A stretch of DNA of 64,000 nucleotides from JACMNW01 sp963708425 (GTDB lineage Bacteria > Pseudomonadota > Alphaproteobacteria > Rhodobacterales > Rhodobacteraceae), in assembly GCA_963708425.1 (NCBI GenBank), contig OY970206.1, positions 2,542,001 through 2,606,000 on the forward strand, given 5' to 3'. The position numbers and the translations under genes were made by a program. Position 1 is the first letter of the stretch; each line of letters starts with the position of its first letter. Below, one piece after another: positions 42,323-51,911 of this stretch. Under the pieces are notes generated by a model, which was given only the letters and a program-made list of their open reading frames with translations, made no database searches and was not told the DNA's origin.

Positions 42323-44215
42323 TTAGTCGCGCGCGAGACCCATTGCCTGCAAGGCGGTGCGAATTTCATCCAATATCGCCGGATCGTCGATGGTTGCAGG
42401 CGGTTTGTAGGCCACACCGTCGGCGATTTTGACCATGGTGCCACGCAAGATTTTGCCGGACCGGGTTTTGGGCAGGCGTTCAACCACGCAGGCGCGTTTG
42501 AAGTCGGCGACGGGGCCGATTTTTTCGCGCATCAGGGCGACGCATTCGACGATAACCTCGGCCTCGTTTCGGGTTGATCCGCGATTTAGGCATAGGAAGC
42601 CAAGCGGGGACTGGCCCTTTAGTGCGTCGGCAACGCCGATGACGGCGCATTCGGCAACGTCGGGGTGGCTGGCCAGCACTTCTTCCATCGCGCCGGTTGA
42701 CAGCCGGTGGCCTGCGACGTTGATCACGTCATCGGTGCGGGCCATGATGAAAAGATGACCTTCGGCATCGGCGTAGCCTGCATCCCCGGTTTCATAATAA
42801 CCGGGGAAGTGATCGAGGTAGCCTTTGATGAAGCGGCCTTCGGCGTTCCACAGGGTGGATAGGGTGCCGGGGGGCAGGGGCAGTTTGATGGCAATGGACC
42901 CAAGCGTGCCGGGGGAAACGGGGTGGCCCGCCTCATCCAGCACTTCGACTAAGTAGCCGGGCATGGCGAGGCCGGGGCTGCCGATTTTGATCGGTATCGC
43001 CTCGATCCCGAAGGGGGTGGCAGCGATGGCGTAGCCGGTTTCGGTTTGCCACCAATGGTCGATCACTGGCACGTTCAGATGGCGCTGCGCCCATTCGATG
43101 GTGTCGGGATCGGCGCGTTCACCGGCAAGATACAGGGCATTCAGGTTTGACAGGTCGTATTGGCCAACAAGTTTGCCCGCCGGATCATCGCGTTTGATGG
43201 CGCGCAGGGCGGTGGGGGCGGTGAAAAACGCGCGCACCTTGTGTTGGGCAATGACGCGCCAGAATGCGCCAGCGTCGGGGGTGCCGACGGGTTTGCCTTC
43301 GTACACGACGGTGGTGCAACCGGCGATCAGTGGCCCGTAGCAGATGTAGCTGTGGCCGACGACCCAGCCGACATCGGATGCGGCCCAGAACACATCACCG
43401 GGGCCGCAGTCGTAGATGGCGCGCATGGTCCAGTGCAGGGCAACCAAGTGGCCAGCGGTGGGGCGGACGACACCTTTGGGGGCACCAGTGGTGCCAGAGG
43501 TATACAGGATGTAGGCGGGGTGATTGCCGGGAACGGGGACGCAATCGGCAGGGGTTGTGCCGGTTTGGAAAGCGTTCCAATCGCAATCACGGTTTGGGAT
43601 CATGGCGGCAAGAGATTGATCGCGCTGGAAAATAACACAGAATTCGGGTTTGTGGTGGGCCTGATCAATGGCGGCGTCGATCATCGGTTTGTAGGGCAGG
43701 ATGCGCGAAGGCTCGATCCCGCAAGAGGCGGCGATGATGGCTTTGGGGGTGCAATCGTCGATCCGCACGGCAAGTTCGGCGGCGGCGAAACCACCGAAAA
43801 CGACAGAGTGGATCGCGCCGAGGCGGGCACAGGCGAGCATGGCGATCAGGGCTTCGGGGACCATTGGCATGTAGATGATGACCCGGTCACCGAGGGTGAT
43901 GCCTTTGGCGCGGAGCGCCCCGGCGAGGGAGGCGACGCGGGTTTGCAGGGTGGCGTAGGTGATGGATTGCTGGGTGCCCGTGAGCGGGCTGTCGTGGATA
44001 ATGGCGGTTTGATCGCCCCGGCCAGCTTTGACGTGCCGGTCAACCGCGTTCCAACAGGTGTTGACGGTGGCATCGGTGAACCATTCGTACAGCGGCGCGC
44101 GGGCGGTGTTCAGGGCATGGGTTGGCGGGGTGACCCAATCGATTGACTGGGCCTGTCGCAGCCAATACGCCTCGGGGTCGGCCTGCCATGCCGCATATAC
44201 TTTTTTGTATGCCAC
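42323..44215 (-). CDS. prpE: Propionyl-CoA synthetase
   Basis: 630 residues, an ANL-superfamily acyl-CoA synthetase of the acetyl/propionyl branch. Motifs: ILYTSGTTGAPKGVVR (the adenylate P-loop), HWWQTETGYAIA, YYETGDAGYADAEGHLF, and the C-terminal KTRSGKILRGTM with the acyl-adenylate Lys. It activates propionate with ATP and CoA, via an acyl-adenylate. The start FADAxxxFW-like AYKKVYAAWQADPEAYW is that of PrpE. In marine relatives such enzymes also activate acrylate or 3-hydroxypropionate, so the exact acid is not certain. Confidence 0.92.
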   Translation of the reverse strand: MAYKKVYAAWQADPEAYWLRQAQSIDWVTPPTHALNTARAPLYEWFTDATVNTCWNAVDRHVKAGRGDQTAIIHDSPLTGTQQSITYATLQTRVASLAGALRAKGITLGDRVIIYMPMVPEALIAMLACARLGAIHSVVFGGFAAAELAVRIDDCTPKAIIAASCGIEPSRILPYKPMIDAAIDQAHHKPEFCVIFQRDQSLAAMIPNRDCDWNAFQTGTTPADCVPVPGNHPAYILYTSGTTGAPKGVVRPTAGHLVALHWTMRAIYDCGPGDVFWAASDVGWVVGHSYICYGPLIAGCTTVVYEGKPVGTPDAGAFWRVIAQHKVRAFFTAPTALRAIKRDDPAGKLVGQYDLSNLNALYLAGERADPDTIEWAQRHLNVPVIDHWWQTETGYAIAATPFGIEAIPIKIGSPGLAMPGYLVEVLDEAGHPVSPGTLGSIAIKLPLPPGTLSTLWNAEGRFIKGYLDHFPGYYETGDAGYADAEGHLFIMARTDDVINVAGHRLSTGAMEEVLASHPDVAECAVIGVADALKGQSPLGFLCLNRGSTRNEAEVIVECVALMREKIGPVADFKRACVVERLPKTRSGKILRGTMVKIADGVAYKPPATIDDPAILDEIRTALQAMGLARD

Positions 44216-44430
44216 GCTGATGCCTCCTCCAAAGCCTGACCGGTATTACGCGGCAAGATGCAGTCTATGCAATGTTGTTAGCGGTCACAAAGGGCGTCTT
44301 GACCGGAATAGTTTGCATAGTTTTCTGAAGGTAGTTGCAAACCCTGCTAAGTTGGTGCCGGGAAGCCGCGTCAGTTGATCTGTCGAGGTGACAAGGAGAC
44401 AGGCAATGTGCCGTTGCCGCCCCTCCCAAC

Positions 44431-46713
44431 TTAGCCATAATGCGCCACTGGCGTGCCTGCCAGGGCGGACATGTTCAGCAGGCCGCGGGCGGTGATCGAG
44501 GGGGTGGCGATGTGCGCGCGGTTGCCCATGCCCATCAGAATCGGACCAACCTCGAGACCACCTGCCTTTAGTTTCAGCATGTTGCGGGCAGTGCTGGCGG
44601 CGTCGGTGTAGGCGAAGACGAGGACGTTGGCGGCACCTTGCAGGCGGGCGTTGGGGAAGATGCGGGCGCGCAGTTCGGGGTCTAACGCGGCGTCGCCGGA
44701 CATTTCGCCTTCATAGGCGAAATCGACCTTTGCGGCATCGAGGATTGCGAGGGCGGCGCGCATGCGGCGGCCGCTGTCCGAGTCGAGGTTGCCGAAGTTG
44801 GAGTGGGAACAGAGCGCCACTTTGGGAGTGACGCCAAAGCGGCGGGCATGGCGGGCGGCACCGATAATGGTTTCGGCGATCTGTTCGGGGGTGGGCACCG
44901 CGTGTACTTGGGTGTCGGCCACAAACAGCGGGCCGTCTTCGAGGATCATCAGGCTAAGGGCACCGACGGGGTGCAGATCGTTTTTCGCCAGAATTTGGCA
45001 GACATAATTCAGGTGCCACAGATATTGGCCAAAGGTGCCGCAGATCATGCTGTCGGCGTCACCGCGATGCACGGCAATGGCGGCAATTGCGGTGGAATTG
45101 GTGCGCATGACGGCGCGGGCGATGTCTGGCGTGACACCCTGACGTTCCATCAGATCATGGTAGCTGCCCCAGTAGTCGCGGTAACGGTGATCACTTTCGG
45201 GGTTAACAATCTCGAAGTCTTTGTCGGGGCGGATCGGCAGGCCGGCGCGTTCGCAGCGGGCGGCGATGACTTCGGGGCGACCGATCAGGATGGGTTTGTC
45301 GGTCATTTCTTCAAGCATCGAGTTGGTGGCGCGCAGCACGCGTTCATCCTCGCCTTCGGCAAAGATGATGCGGCGGTCTGCCAGTCTTGATGCCTCGAAC
45401 ACCGGGCGCATGATGAGGGCGGATTTGAACACCGAGCCGTTCAGTTTCTCGCGGTAAGCATCAAGGTCGGCGATGGGGCGGGTTGCAACGCCGGTTTCCA
45501 TCGCGGCCTTGGCCACGGCGGACGCGACGACACCGATAAGGCGCGGATCGAAGGGTTTCGGGATCAGGTAGTCGGCGCCAAAGGTCAGCGTTTCGCCACG
45601 ATAGGCAGCGGCGGCTTCGGCGCTGGTGGTGGCGCGGGCGAGGGCGGCGATACCGTCGATGCAGGCCAGTTGCATGGCATCATTGATCTGGGTTGCCCCT
45701 ACATCGAGCGCACCGCGAAAGATGAAGGGGAAGCAGAGCACGTTGTTGACTTGATTGGGAAAATCGCTGCGCCCGGTGGCGATAATGGCGTCAGGGCAGA
45801 TGGCGCGGACGGCGTCGGGCAGGATTTCGGGCATCGGGTTGGCGAGGGCAAAGACGATGGGGCGGGGAGCCATGGTTGCCACCATTTCGGGCGTCAGAAC
45901 GCCGGGGCCGGACAGGCCGAGGAACAGGTCCGCGCCTTTGATGACATCGACAAGGGTGGCGGCGGTTTTGCCTTGGGCGTAGGCGGCTTTCTGATCGGTC
46001 ATCTGGGCAGTGCGGCCGTGGTAGACCAGCCCTTCAAGATCACAAAGCCAGACATTTTCGCGTTTGACGCCGAGCTTTAGCAGCATATTCAGGCAGGCAA
46101 TGCCAGCGGCACCGCCACCAGTGGAGACAACCTTGATCTGATCAAAGCGTTTGCCCGCCACGAAAAGCGCGTTGGTGGCGGCGGCCCCAACCACAATTGC
46201 GGTGCCGTGTTGATCGTCGTGGAAGACCGGGATTTTCATCCGCTCGCGGCAGATCGCCTCGACAATGAAGCAATCGGGGGCTTTGATATCTTCTAAGTTG
46301 ATCGCGCCGAAGGTGGGTTCCAGCGCGCAGACGATATCGGCAAGGCGGTGCGGATCGGCCTCGTTCAGTTCGATATCGAAGCAGTCGATATTGGCGAATT
46401 TCTTGAACAGAACCGCCTTGCCTTCCATCACTGGTTTCGACGCCAGTGCGCCGATATTGCCAAGACCCAACACGGCGGTGCCATTGGTGACGACCGCGAC
46501 CAGATTGCCACGCGCGGTATAGCGGCTGGCAGTTGTGGGATCTGATTTGATTTCCAAGCAGGCTTCGGCGACGCCGGGGCTGTAGGCAAGGCTAAGATCT
46601 TGACCGTTGGCAAGGGGTTTGGTGGCACGTATTTCCAGCTTTCCGGGCTTTGGAAATTCGTGATAGTCCAGCGCCGCTTGCCGTGCGTTATCGTGCCGAG
46701 CCTCTTCCATCAT
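44431..46713 (-). CDS. maeB: NADP-dependent malic enzyme with phosphotransacetylase domain
   Basis: 760 residues (ATG at 46710 is a slightly better spaced start). The malic enzyme half (about 1-430) has LSLAYSPGVAEACLEI, the FHDDQHGTAIV catalytic stretch and STGGGAAGIACLNML for NADP. The C-terminal half (about 440-755) is a phosphotransacetylase-like domain, here a regulatory unit, as in MaeB of E. coli and Sinorhizobium. It converts malate to pyruvate, CO2 and NADPH. A perfect 18-bp palindrome lies 16 bp before its start and is likely a control site. Confidence 0.95.
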   Translation of the reverse strand: MMEEARHDNARQAALDYHEFPKPGKLEIRATKPLANGQDLSLAYSPGVAEACLEIKSDPTTASRYTARGNLVAVVTNGTAVLGLGNIGALASKPVMEGKAVLFKKFANIDCFDIELNEADPHRLADIVCALEPTFGAINLEDIKAPDCFIVEAICRERMKIPVFHDDQHGTAIVVGAAATNALFVAGKRFDQIKVVSTGGGAAGIACLNMLLKLGVKRENVWLCDLEGLVYHGRTAQMTDQKAAYAQGKTAATLVDVIKGADLFLGLSGPGVLTPEMVATMAPRPIVFALANPMPEILPDAVRAICPDAIIATGRSDFPNQVNNVLCFPFIFRGALDVGATQINDAMQLACIDGIAALARATTSAEAAAAYRGETLTFGADYLIPKPFDPRLIGVVASAVAKAAMETGVATRPIADLDAYREKLNGSVFKSALIMRPVFEASRLADRRIIFAEGEDERVLRATNSMLEEMTDKPILIGRPEVIAARCERAGLPIRPDKDFEIVNPESDHRYRDYWGSYHDLMERQGVTPDIARAVMRTNSTAIAAIAVHRGDADSMICGTFGQYLWHLNYVCQILAKNDLHPVGALSLMILEDGPLFVADTQVHAVPTPEQIAETIIGAARHARRFGVTPKVALCSHSNFGNLDSDSGRRMRAALAILDAAKVDFAYEGEMSGDAALDPELRARIFPNARLQGAANVLVFAYTDAASTARNMLKLKAGGLEVGPILMGMGNRAHIATPSITARGLLNMSALAGTPVAHYG

Positions 46714-46729
46714 GTCCCCTTAGAAAAAC

Positions 46730-46747
46730 TAGTTTAGTACTAAACTA
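46730..46747. promoter_or_regulatory. 18-bp perfect palindrome between maeB and cupin gene
   Basis: TAGTTTAGTACTAAACTA, a perfect inverted repeat centred at 46738, in the divergent region between maeB (minus) and the VOC-cupin gene (plus). Likely a dimeric repressor site for one or both genes. I cannot name the regulator. Confidence 0.6.
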
Positions 46748-46860
46748 CATTTTCGCTTCGGCAAGTCTGCCTGAAGTATATCGTACCAGAAACACCTTGT
46801 GGCATATCTTGCAAATCGCGTCTATCGCGGCCAGTGTGCAGGCAAAAGGACATGAATGCC

Positions 46861-47946
46861 ATGGCTGAAACCCGCGCTGAAATTCGACTGCCGACGCACG
46901 ATCTGGCCGCAGACCTGCCGTTCTATACAAAAGTGCTGCAGATGCGGCTGGATACAATTTATCCGGCGGATAACCCCGAGGTGGCGGTGTTGTCGGGCCA
47001 CGGCTTGCGCATTCGCATTCAGAAGGGTGCGCCGGAAGCGCCGGGGATGCTGCGGATTTTGACAGATGATCCGGATGGGTTTGCCGATGGGATGCGCAGT
47101 CTGACCGCACCAAATGGCACATTGGTAGAGATTGACGAGTTGAACCCTCCGCTGGTTTTGCCACAAACCGAACATGCTTTTGTGGTGCGAAAGCTGACTG
47201 ATCAGGCGCCGTGGGTGATTGGCCGGGCGGGGATGCATTACCGTGATCTGGTGCCATCGCGGCTGGGCGGGGCGATTATTGCCAGCCATATTCGCATTCC
47301 CGATGGCGGCCCGGTGCCCGACATGGTGCATTTTCACAAAGTCGGGTTTCAGTTGATCTTTTGCATCAAGGGCTGGGTTGATGTGGTTTATGAAGATCAG
47401 GGCGAGGCTATCCGTTTGACGGCAGGCGATTGCTTTATTCAGCCGCCGGAAATTCGGCACCGGGTGCTGCATGCGTCGGACGGGATTGAGGTGATCGAAA
47501 TTGGCGTGCCTGCCGATCATGTGACGGAAATAGACCATGAGATGGAGCTGCCAACGCCGCATCTGCGCCCCGACCGCGAATGGCAGGGGCAGCGGTTCGT
47601 GCATAATGTTGGGGCGACAGGCGTGTGGAGCCCACATCGGTTGGCGGGGTTTGAAGCGCGCGATACCACGATCAACGCGGGCACCAAGGGTGTGGCGGGG
47701 GTGTTGGTGGTGCGCGCCGCAGGTGGCGATGTGCGGTGGGCCAAGCACGACGGCGATATTTTGTTCAGCTTTGTGATGGCAGGCGAAATGACGCTGGAGG
47801 GTGAAGGGAAAGAGCCGTACCGACTGTCGCCCGGCGATGCGTTTGTCATTCCACCTGGAATGGCGACGCGCTACAGCGATGCCACGGCTGATCTGGAACT
47901 GCTGGAAGTGGCGCTGCCGGGGACGTTTGATACGGTGCTTAGCTAA
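46861..47946 (+). CDS. Fused VOC-like and double-cupin protein
   Basis: 361 residues from the ATG at 46861, 10 bp behind AAAGGA; ATG at 46852 is too close to it. Residues about 1-105 look like a glyoxalase/VOC fold (IRLPTHDLAADLPFYTKVLQ). Two cupin barrels follow, the first around HKVGFQLIFCIKGWVDVVYE and the second around GDILFSFVMAGEMTLEGEGK, each ending in a PPEIRH or PPGMATR-like turn. Metal ligands are partly present (HFHK, then H in EIRHRV). Family members are often annotated only as cupin. A small-molecule or carbohydrate dioxygenase or isomerase is possible. Regulation probably by the palindrome before it. Confidence 0.8.
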   Translation: MAETRAEIRLPTHDLAADLPFYTKVLQMRLDTIYPADNPEVAVLSGHGLRIRIQKGAPEAPGMLRILTDDPDGFADGMRSLTAPNGTLVEIDELNPPLVLPQTEHAFVVRKLTDQAPWVIGRAGMHYRDLVPSRLGGAIIASHIRIPDGGPVPDMVHFHKVGFQLIFCIKGWVDVVYEDQGEAIRLTAGDCFIQPPEIRHRVLHASDGIEVIEIGVPADHVTEIDHEMELPTPHLRPDREWQGQRFVHNVGATGVWSPHRLAGFEARDTTINAGTKGVAGVLVVRAAGGDVRWAKHDGDILFSFVMAGEMTLEGEGKEPYRLSPGDAFVIPPGMATRYSDATADLELLEVALPGTFDTVLS

Positions 47947-48027
47947 ATAGTGACGGATATTGTGCCGCTTGCATCGTGGGCGGTGCGGCCTCAAACTGTG
48001 CAAAACGTATTCGACCGGAGCTATTGA

Positions 48028-48420
48028 ATGACGCTTCTTTCCACAGCCACCAAAGTGCGTGAAAATGCCTATGCCCCGTATTCTCGGTTCAAGGTTGGTG
48101 CGGCGATACGCGCGGCGTCGGGGGTGATTTATTCGGGCTGCAATGTGGAAAATGTGGCCTATCCGGAAGGCACTTGCGCCGAAGCCGGGGCGATCGCGGC
48201 AATGGTGGCAGCGGGAGACAGGGTGATTGCCGAGGTGTTGGTGATTGCCGATAGCCCGGAACCGGTGCCGCCGTGCGGGGGGTGCCGTCAGAAGATAGCC
48301 GAGTTTGCCGGGCCGGACGTGCGGGTGACTTTGTGCACGACGGATGGGGCGAGCAAAGAGATGACGGTAGCCGACCTGCTGCCGGGGTCGTTCACTGCGG
48401 CCCATATGGACCGCGCCTGA
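48028..48420 (+). CDS. cdd: Cytidine deaminase
   Basis: 130 residues. Zinc-dependent deaminase of cytidine and deoxycytidine. Catalytic CAE at 50-52 (Cys50 zinc ligand, Glu52 proton shuttle) and PCGGC at 82-86 (Cys83 and Cys86). Opens a run of five salvage genes on the plus strand with 1 to 4 bp spacing or overlap: cdd, deoA, deoB, add, upp. Confidence 0.96.
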   Translation: MTLLSTATKVRENAYAPYSRFKVGAAIRAASGVIYSGCNVENVAYPEGTCAEAGAIAAMVAAGDRVIAEVLVIADSPEPVPPCGGCRQKIAEFAGPDVRVTLCTTDGASKEMTVADLLPGSFTAAHMDRA

Positions 48421-48421
48421 G

Positions 48422-49729
48422 ATGGATGCGCGCGCGATCATCGCGAAGTTGCGGATGGGGGATGTGCCCTCGGCGGCGGAACTGACTTGGTTTGCTGATG
48501 GTTTGGCGTCAGGGGCTGTGACCGATGCACAGGCCGGGGCGTTTGCGATGGCGGTTTGCCTGAAAGGTCTGGGAGAGGCGGGGCGTATTGCCTTGACCCG
48601 GGCCATGCGGGACAGCGGTAAGGTGCTGCACTGGGATATGCCCGGGCCAGTGCTGGACAAACATTCGACGGGTGGGGTGGGCGATTGCGTGTCGCTGCTG
48701 CTGGCCCCGGCGCTGGCGGCGTGTGGGGCCTATGTGCCGATGATTTCAGGGCGAGGGTTGGGTCATACGGGCGGTACGCTGGACAAGTTGGAGGCCATTC
48801 CCGGTTTTCGCACTGGGTTGACCGAGGATCAGCTGCGCGCTCAGTTGAAGCAAACCCATTGTGCGATTGTGTCGGCGAGTGCCGAAATTGCGCCCGCGGA
48901 TCGACGTTTGTATGCCATTCGCGATGTGACGGGCACGGTGGAAAGCATTGATCTGATCACAGCCTCGATCCTGTCAAAAAAGCTGGCGGCAGGGCTGGAG
49001 GCGTTGGTGCTGGATGTGAAGGTCGGCTCTGGCGCGTTCATGAAAACCCATGCGGATGCCGAGGCATTGGCGCGGGCGCTGGTATCGACGGCGCAGGGGG
49101 CGGGGTGCATGACGACGGCGCTGATCACCGATATGAGCCAGCCTTTGGCAACCGCAGCAGGTAATGCGCTTGAGGTGATCGAGGTGATGGAAACGCTGAC
49201 TGGTACGTCGGTGAACGCGGCATTGTGGGATTTGACGGCTGCGCTGGGCGGTGAGGCACTGGCGCTGGGTGGGCTTGCGGCGGACGCTGATGATGGGGCC
49301 GCGCGGATTGAACAGGCCTTGGAATCTGGTGAGGCCGCTGAATGGTTTGGCCGGATGGTGACGGCGCAGGGCGGACCTGCAGATTTTGTGGATCGCTGGC
49401 CGGACCGTTTGCCTGCCGCCCCGGTGATGCGGGAAGTGCCGAACCCGCATGAAGGCTATGTTTCCACCATTGACGGCGAGGCGCTTGGGCAGGCGGTGGT
49501 GCATCTTGGTGGGGGGCGATTGAAAGAGGGCGACCGGATCAATCTTTCGGTCGGCTTTTCCGATCTGGCGGGGATTGGCGAAGAGGTTAGCCGCGATTTG
49601 CCCTTGGCCATGGTTCATGCGGCCACCGAAGCCGACGCCGAACGCGCCATTCGTGCGGTGCAGGCGGCGTATAAGTTTTCTGAAACGCCCCCCGAAGACC
49701 CACCGCTTGTTCATCAGAGGATATCATGA
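48422..49729 (+). CDS. deoA: Thymidine phosphorylase
   Basis: 435 residues starting 1 bp after cdd. It splits thymidine and deoxyuridine with phosphate. Family signature DKHSTGGVGDCVSLLLAP and the PMISGRGLGHTGGTLDKLE stretch are intact, and the three-domain length is normal. It supplies deoxyribose 1-phosphate to DeoB encoded next. Confidence 0.96.
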   Translation: MDARAIIAKLRMGDVPSAAELTWFADGLASGAVTDAQAGAFAMAVCLKGLGEAGRIALTRAMRDSGKVLHWDMPGPVLDKHSTGGVGDCVSLLLAPALAACGAYVPMISGRGLGHTGGTLDKLEAIPGFRTGLTEDQLRAQLKQTHCAIVSASAEIAPADRRLYAIRDVTGTVESIDLITASILSKKLAAGLEALVLDVKVGSGAFMKTHADAEALARALVSTAQGAGCMTTALITDMSQPLATAAGNALEVIEVMETLTGTSVNAALWDLTAALGGEALALGGLAADADDGAARIEQALESGEAAEWFGRMVTAQGGPADFVDRWPDRLPAAPVMREVPNPHEGYVSTIDGEALGQAVVHLGGGRLKEGDRINLSVGFSDLAGIGEEVSRDLPLAMVHAATEADAERAIRAVQAAYKFSETPPEDPPLVHQRIS

Positions 49730-50922
49730 CGCGCGCCTTTTTGATTGTAATGGATTCGGTTGGTTGTGGCGGTGCGCCTGATGCGATTGCCTTTGGAGAT
49801 GAAGGGGCAAATACGCTGGCGCATATCGCGATGGCGTGCGCGCGCGGGGCGGCGAATGAAGGCCGGTCTGGGCCACTGCATGTGCCGAATTTGGATGGGC
49901 TGGGGCTTGGGGCGGCGATCCGTTTAGCCTCGGGCGATCCGACGCCGGGCTTATCTGCGACGCCAACCGGGGGCTGGGGCGCGGCAACCGAAGTGTCGAA
50001 GGGCAAGGATACGCCGTCGGGGCATTGGGAAATGGCGGGGGTTCCTGTGCCGTGGGAATGGACCTATTTCCCTGATGAAATCCCGGCATTTCCGCAAGAT
50101 TTGGTGGACGAGATTTGCTATATGGCGGGGGTGCCTAAGATTTTGGGCAACTGCCATGCCTCGGGTATTCCGATCATCGAAAAGCTGGGGGCAGAGCATC
50201 TGCGCACCGGGTGGCCGATTGTTTATACCTCTGCCGATAGTGTGGTGCAGATCGCTGCACATGAGGAAAGTTTCGGCCTTGGCCGGTTGATTGCGCTGTG
50301 TCAGGCGCTGGCCCCCAAGGTGCATGCGCGGCTGGTTGGCCGGGTGATTGCGCGGCCGTTTACGGGGCATGTGGGCGCATTCACGCGCACCGCAAATAGG
50401 CGTGATTTCGCGATTGAACCGCCGTCGCCGACGCTGCTGGATTGGGTTCAAAAGGCTGGGCGCAAGACCCATGCGATTGGCAAGATCGGCGACATCTTTT
50501 CGGGGCGGGGGATTGACCATCTGCACAAGGGAAAGTCGGATGCAGAGCTATTCGAACATTTGATGCGGTTGGCGGCGGACGCCGAACATGGTTCTTTGAC
50601 ATTTGCGAACTTTGTCGAATTTGACAGTCATTACGGCCATCGTCGTGACATTGCGGGGTATGCCCGTGCGCTGGAATGGTTTGATGCGCGTGTCGGGGAA
50701 TTTCTGCCGTTGTTGCAGCCGAATGATATTGCGATTTTCACCGCCGATCATGGCAATGACCCGACCTGGCGTGGCACTGATCATACGCGCGAACGAGTGC
50801 CGGTTTTGGTGGCGGGGGCGGGGTCTGGTGAGTTGGGCCTGTGCATGTTTACCGATATTGCGGCGTCTGTAGCGGCACATCTGGGGGTGCGTGCCCCGGC
50901 GGTAGGGAAAAGCTTTCTATGA
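49726..50922 (+). CDS. deoB: Phosphopentomutase
   Basis: 398 residues; start overlaps deoA by four bases. It converts (deoxy)ribose 1-phosphate to the 5-phosphate. Alkaline-phosphatase-like fold with metal ligands in LIVMDSVGCGGAPDA near the start and TADHGNDPTWRGTDHTRE near residue 345; the phosphothreonine is probably the Thr in KGKDTPSGHWE. Links DeoA products to central metabolism. Confidence 0.96.
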   Translation: MTRAFLIVMDSVGCGGAPDAIAFGDEGANTLAHIAMACARGAANEGRSGPLHVPNLDGLGLGAAIRLASGDPTPGLSATPTGGWGAATEVSKGKDTPSGHWEMAGVPVPWEWTYFPDEIPAFPQDLVDEICYMAGVPKILGNCHASGIPIIEKLGAEHLRTGWPIVYTSADSVVQIAAHEESFGLGRLIALCQALAPKVHARLVGRVIARPFTGHVGAFTRTANRRDFAIEPPSPTLLDWVQKAGRKTHAIGKIGDIFSGRGIDHLHKGKSDAELFEHLMRLAADAEHGSLTFANFVEFDSHYGHRRDIAGYARALEWFDARVGEFLPLLQPNDIAIFTADHGNDPTWRGTDHTRERVPVLVAGAGSGELGLCMFTDIAASVAAHLGVRAPAVGKSFL

Positions 50923-51911
50923 CCCTAGCCCGCCTTCCGAAAGTAGAGCTGCATTTGCATCTGGAGGGGGCGGCACCGTCGGCTTTCATTCGCGGTTTGG
51001 CGCGCGAAAAGAACATGGATATTGAGGGGATTTTCGACGCGGACGGCAATTATGCGTTCACCGATTTCTGGCAGTTCCTGAAGGTTTACGAGGCCGCGAC
51101 CGAGACGTTGAAAACACCAGAAGATTACCAGCGCCTGACGCTTGCAGTGTTGGAGGAAAGCGCGGCCGCTGGCGTGGTCTATTCCGAGACGTTCCTTAGC
51201 CCCGATTTCTGTGGCGGGCGCGATCTGGTGGCATGGCGCGAATACCTGCACGCGATGCAGGAAGCCGCCGATCGGGCGGAGCGTCAGATGGGCATTACCC
51301 TGCGCGGAATTATCACCTGCATCCGGCATTTCGGGCCAGAGAAGGCGCGCCAGACGGCGAAATGTGCGGCGGAAACGGCGGGTGATTGGATCGTCGGCTT
51401 TGGCATTGCAGGCGATGAAAAAGTGTCTGCACCCAAGGACTTCGCCTATGCTTTTGATGTAGCACGTGAAGCGGGTTTGCGGCTGACGGCGCATGCTGGT
51501 GAGTGGGGTGGGCCACAGTCGGTGCGTGATGCTTTGAGTGCTTTGCGGCCCGAACGGATTGGCCATGGGGTGCGGGCGATTGAAGATCTGGCGTTGGTCG
51601 ATGAATTGGCGGAACAGGGCATTGTGTTGGAGGTTTGCCCGGGATCAAACATCGCTTTGGGGCTATATCCCGACTGGCGCGCGCATCCGATATCGGAGCT
51701 GCACCGGCGCGGGGTTAAGGTGACAATTTCCACCGATGATCCGCCGTTTTTTCACACCACGATGGCGAAGGAATATGATCGGCTGAATGCGGCATTTGAT
51801 TGGGATGAGGCGTTCTTTTTTGACATCGCCCGTACATCGCTTGACGCCGCGTTCTGTGACGCCGATACCCGCGCCCGTATCTTGAAGCTTCTGGAGGCTG
51901 GCCATGCTTGA
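50919..51911 (+). CDS. add: Adenosine deaminase
   Basis: 330 residues from the ATG at 50919, which overlaps the deoB stop (ATGA). It deaminates adenosine and deoxyadenosine. Zinc ligands: His12 and His14 in VELHLHLEG, the His in LTAHAGEWG, and Asp in STDDPPFF; the proton-shuttle Glu is in HAGE. Typical of the ADA branch rather than adenine deaminase. The end overlaps upp by eight bases. Confidence 0.94.
   Translation: MTLARLPKVELHLHLEGAAPSAFIRGLAREKNMDIEGIFDADGNYAFTDFWQFLKVYEAATETLKTPEDYQRLTLAVLEESAAAGVVYSETFLSPDFCGGRDLVAWREYLHAMQEAADRAERQMGITLRGIITCIRHFGPEKARQTAKCAAETAGDWIVGFGIAGDEKVSAPKDFAYAFDVAREAGLRLTAHAGEWGGPQSVRDALSALRPERIGHGVRAIEDLALVDELAEQGIVLEVCPGSNIALGLYPDWRAHPISELHRRGVKVTISTDDPPFFHTTMAKEYDRLNAAFDWDEAFFFDIARTSLDAAFCDADTRARILKLLEAGHA

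Noticed and set aside
43160..44146. Plus-strand open frame of 328 codons rich in Gly, Asp and Val
   Set aside because: Antisense to prpE, no ribosome site, composition typical of a shadow frame. The same holds for 16503-17915, 60398-60856 and 61184-61993.
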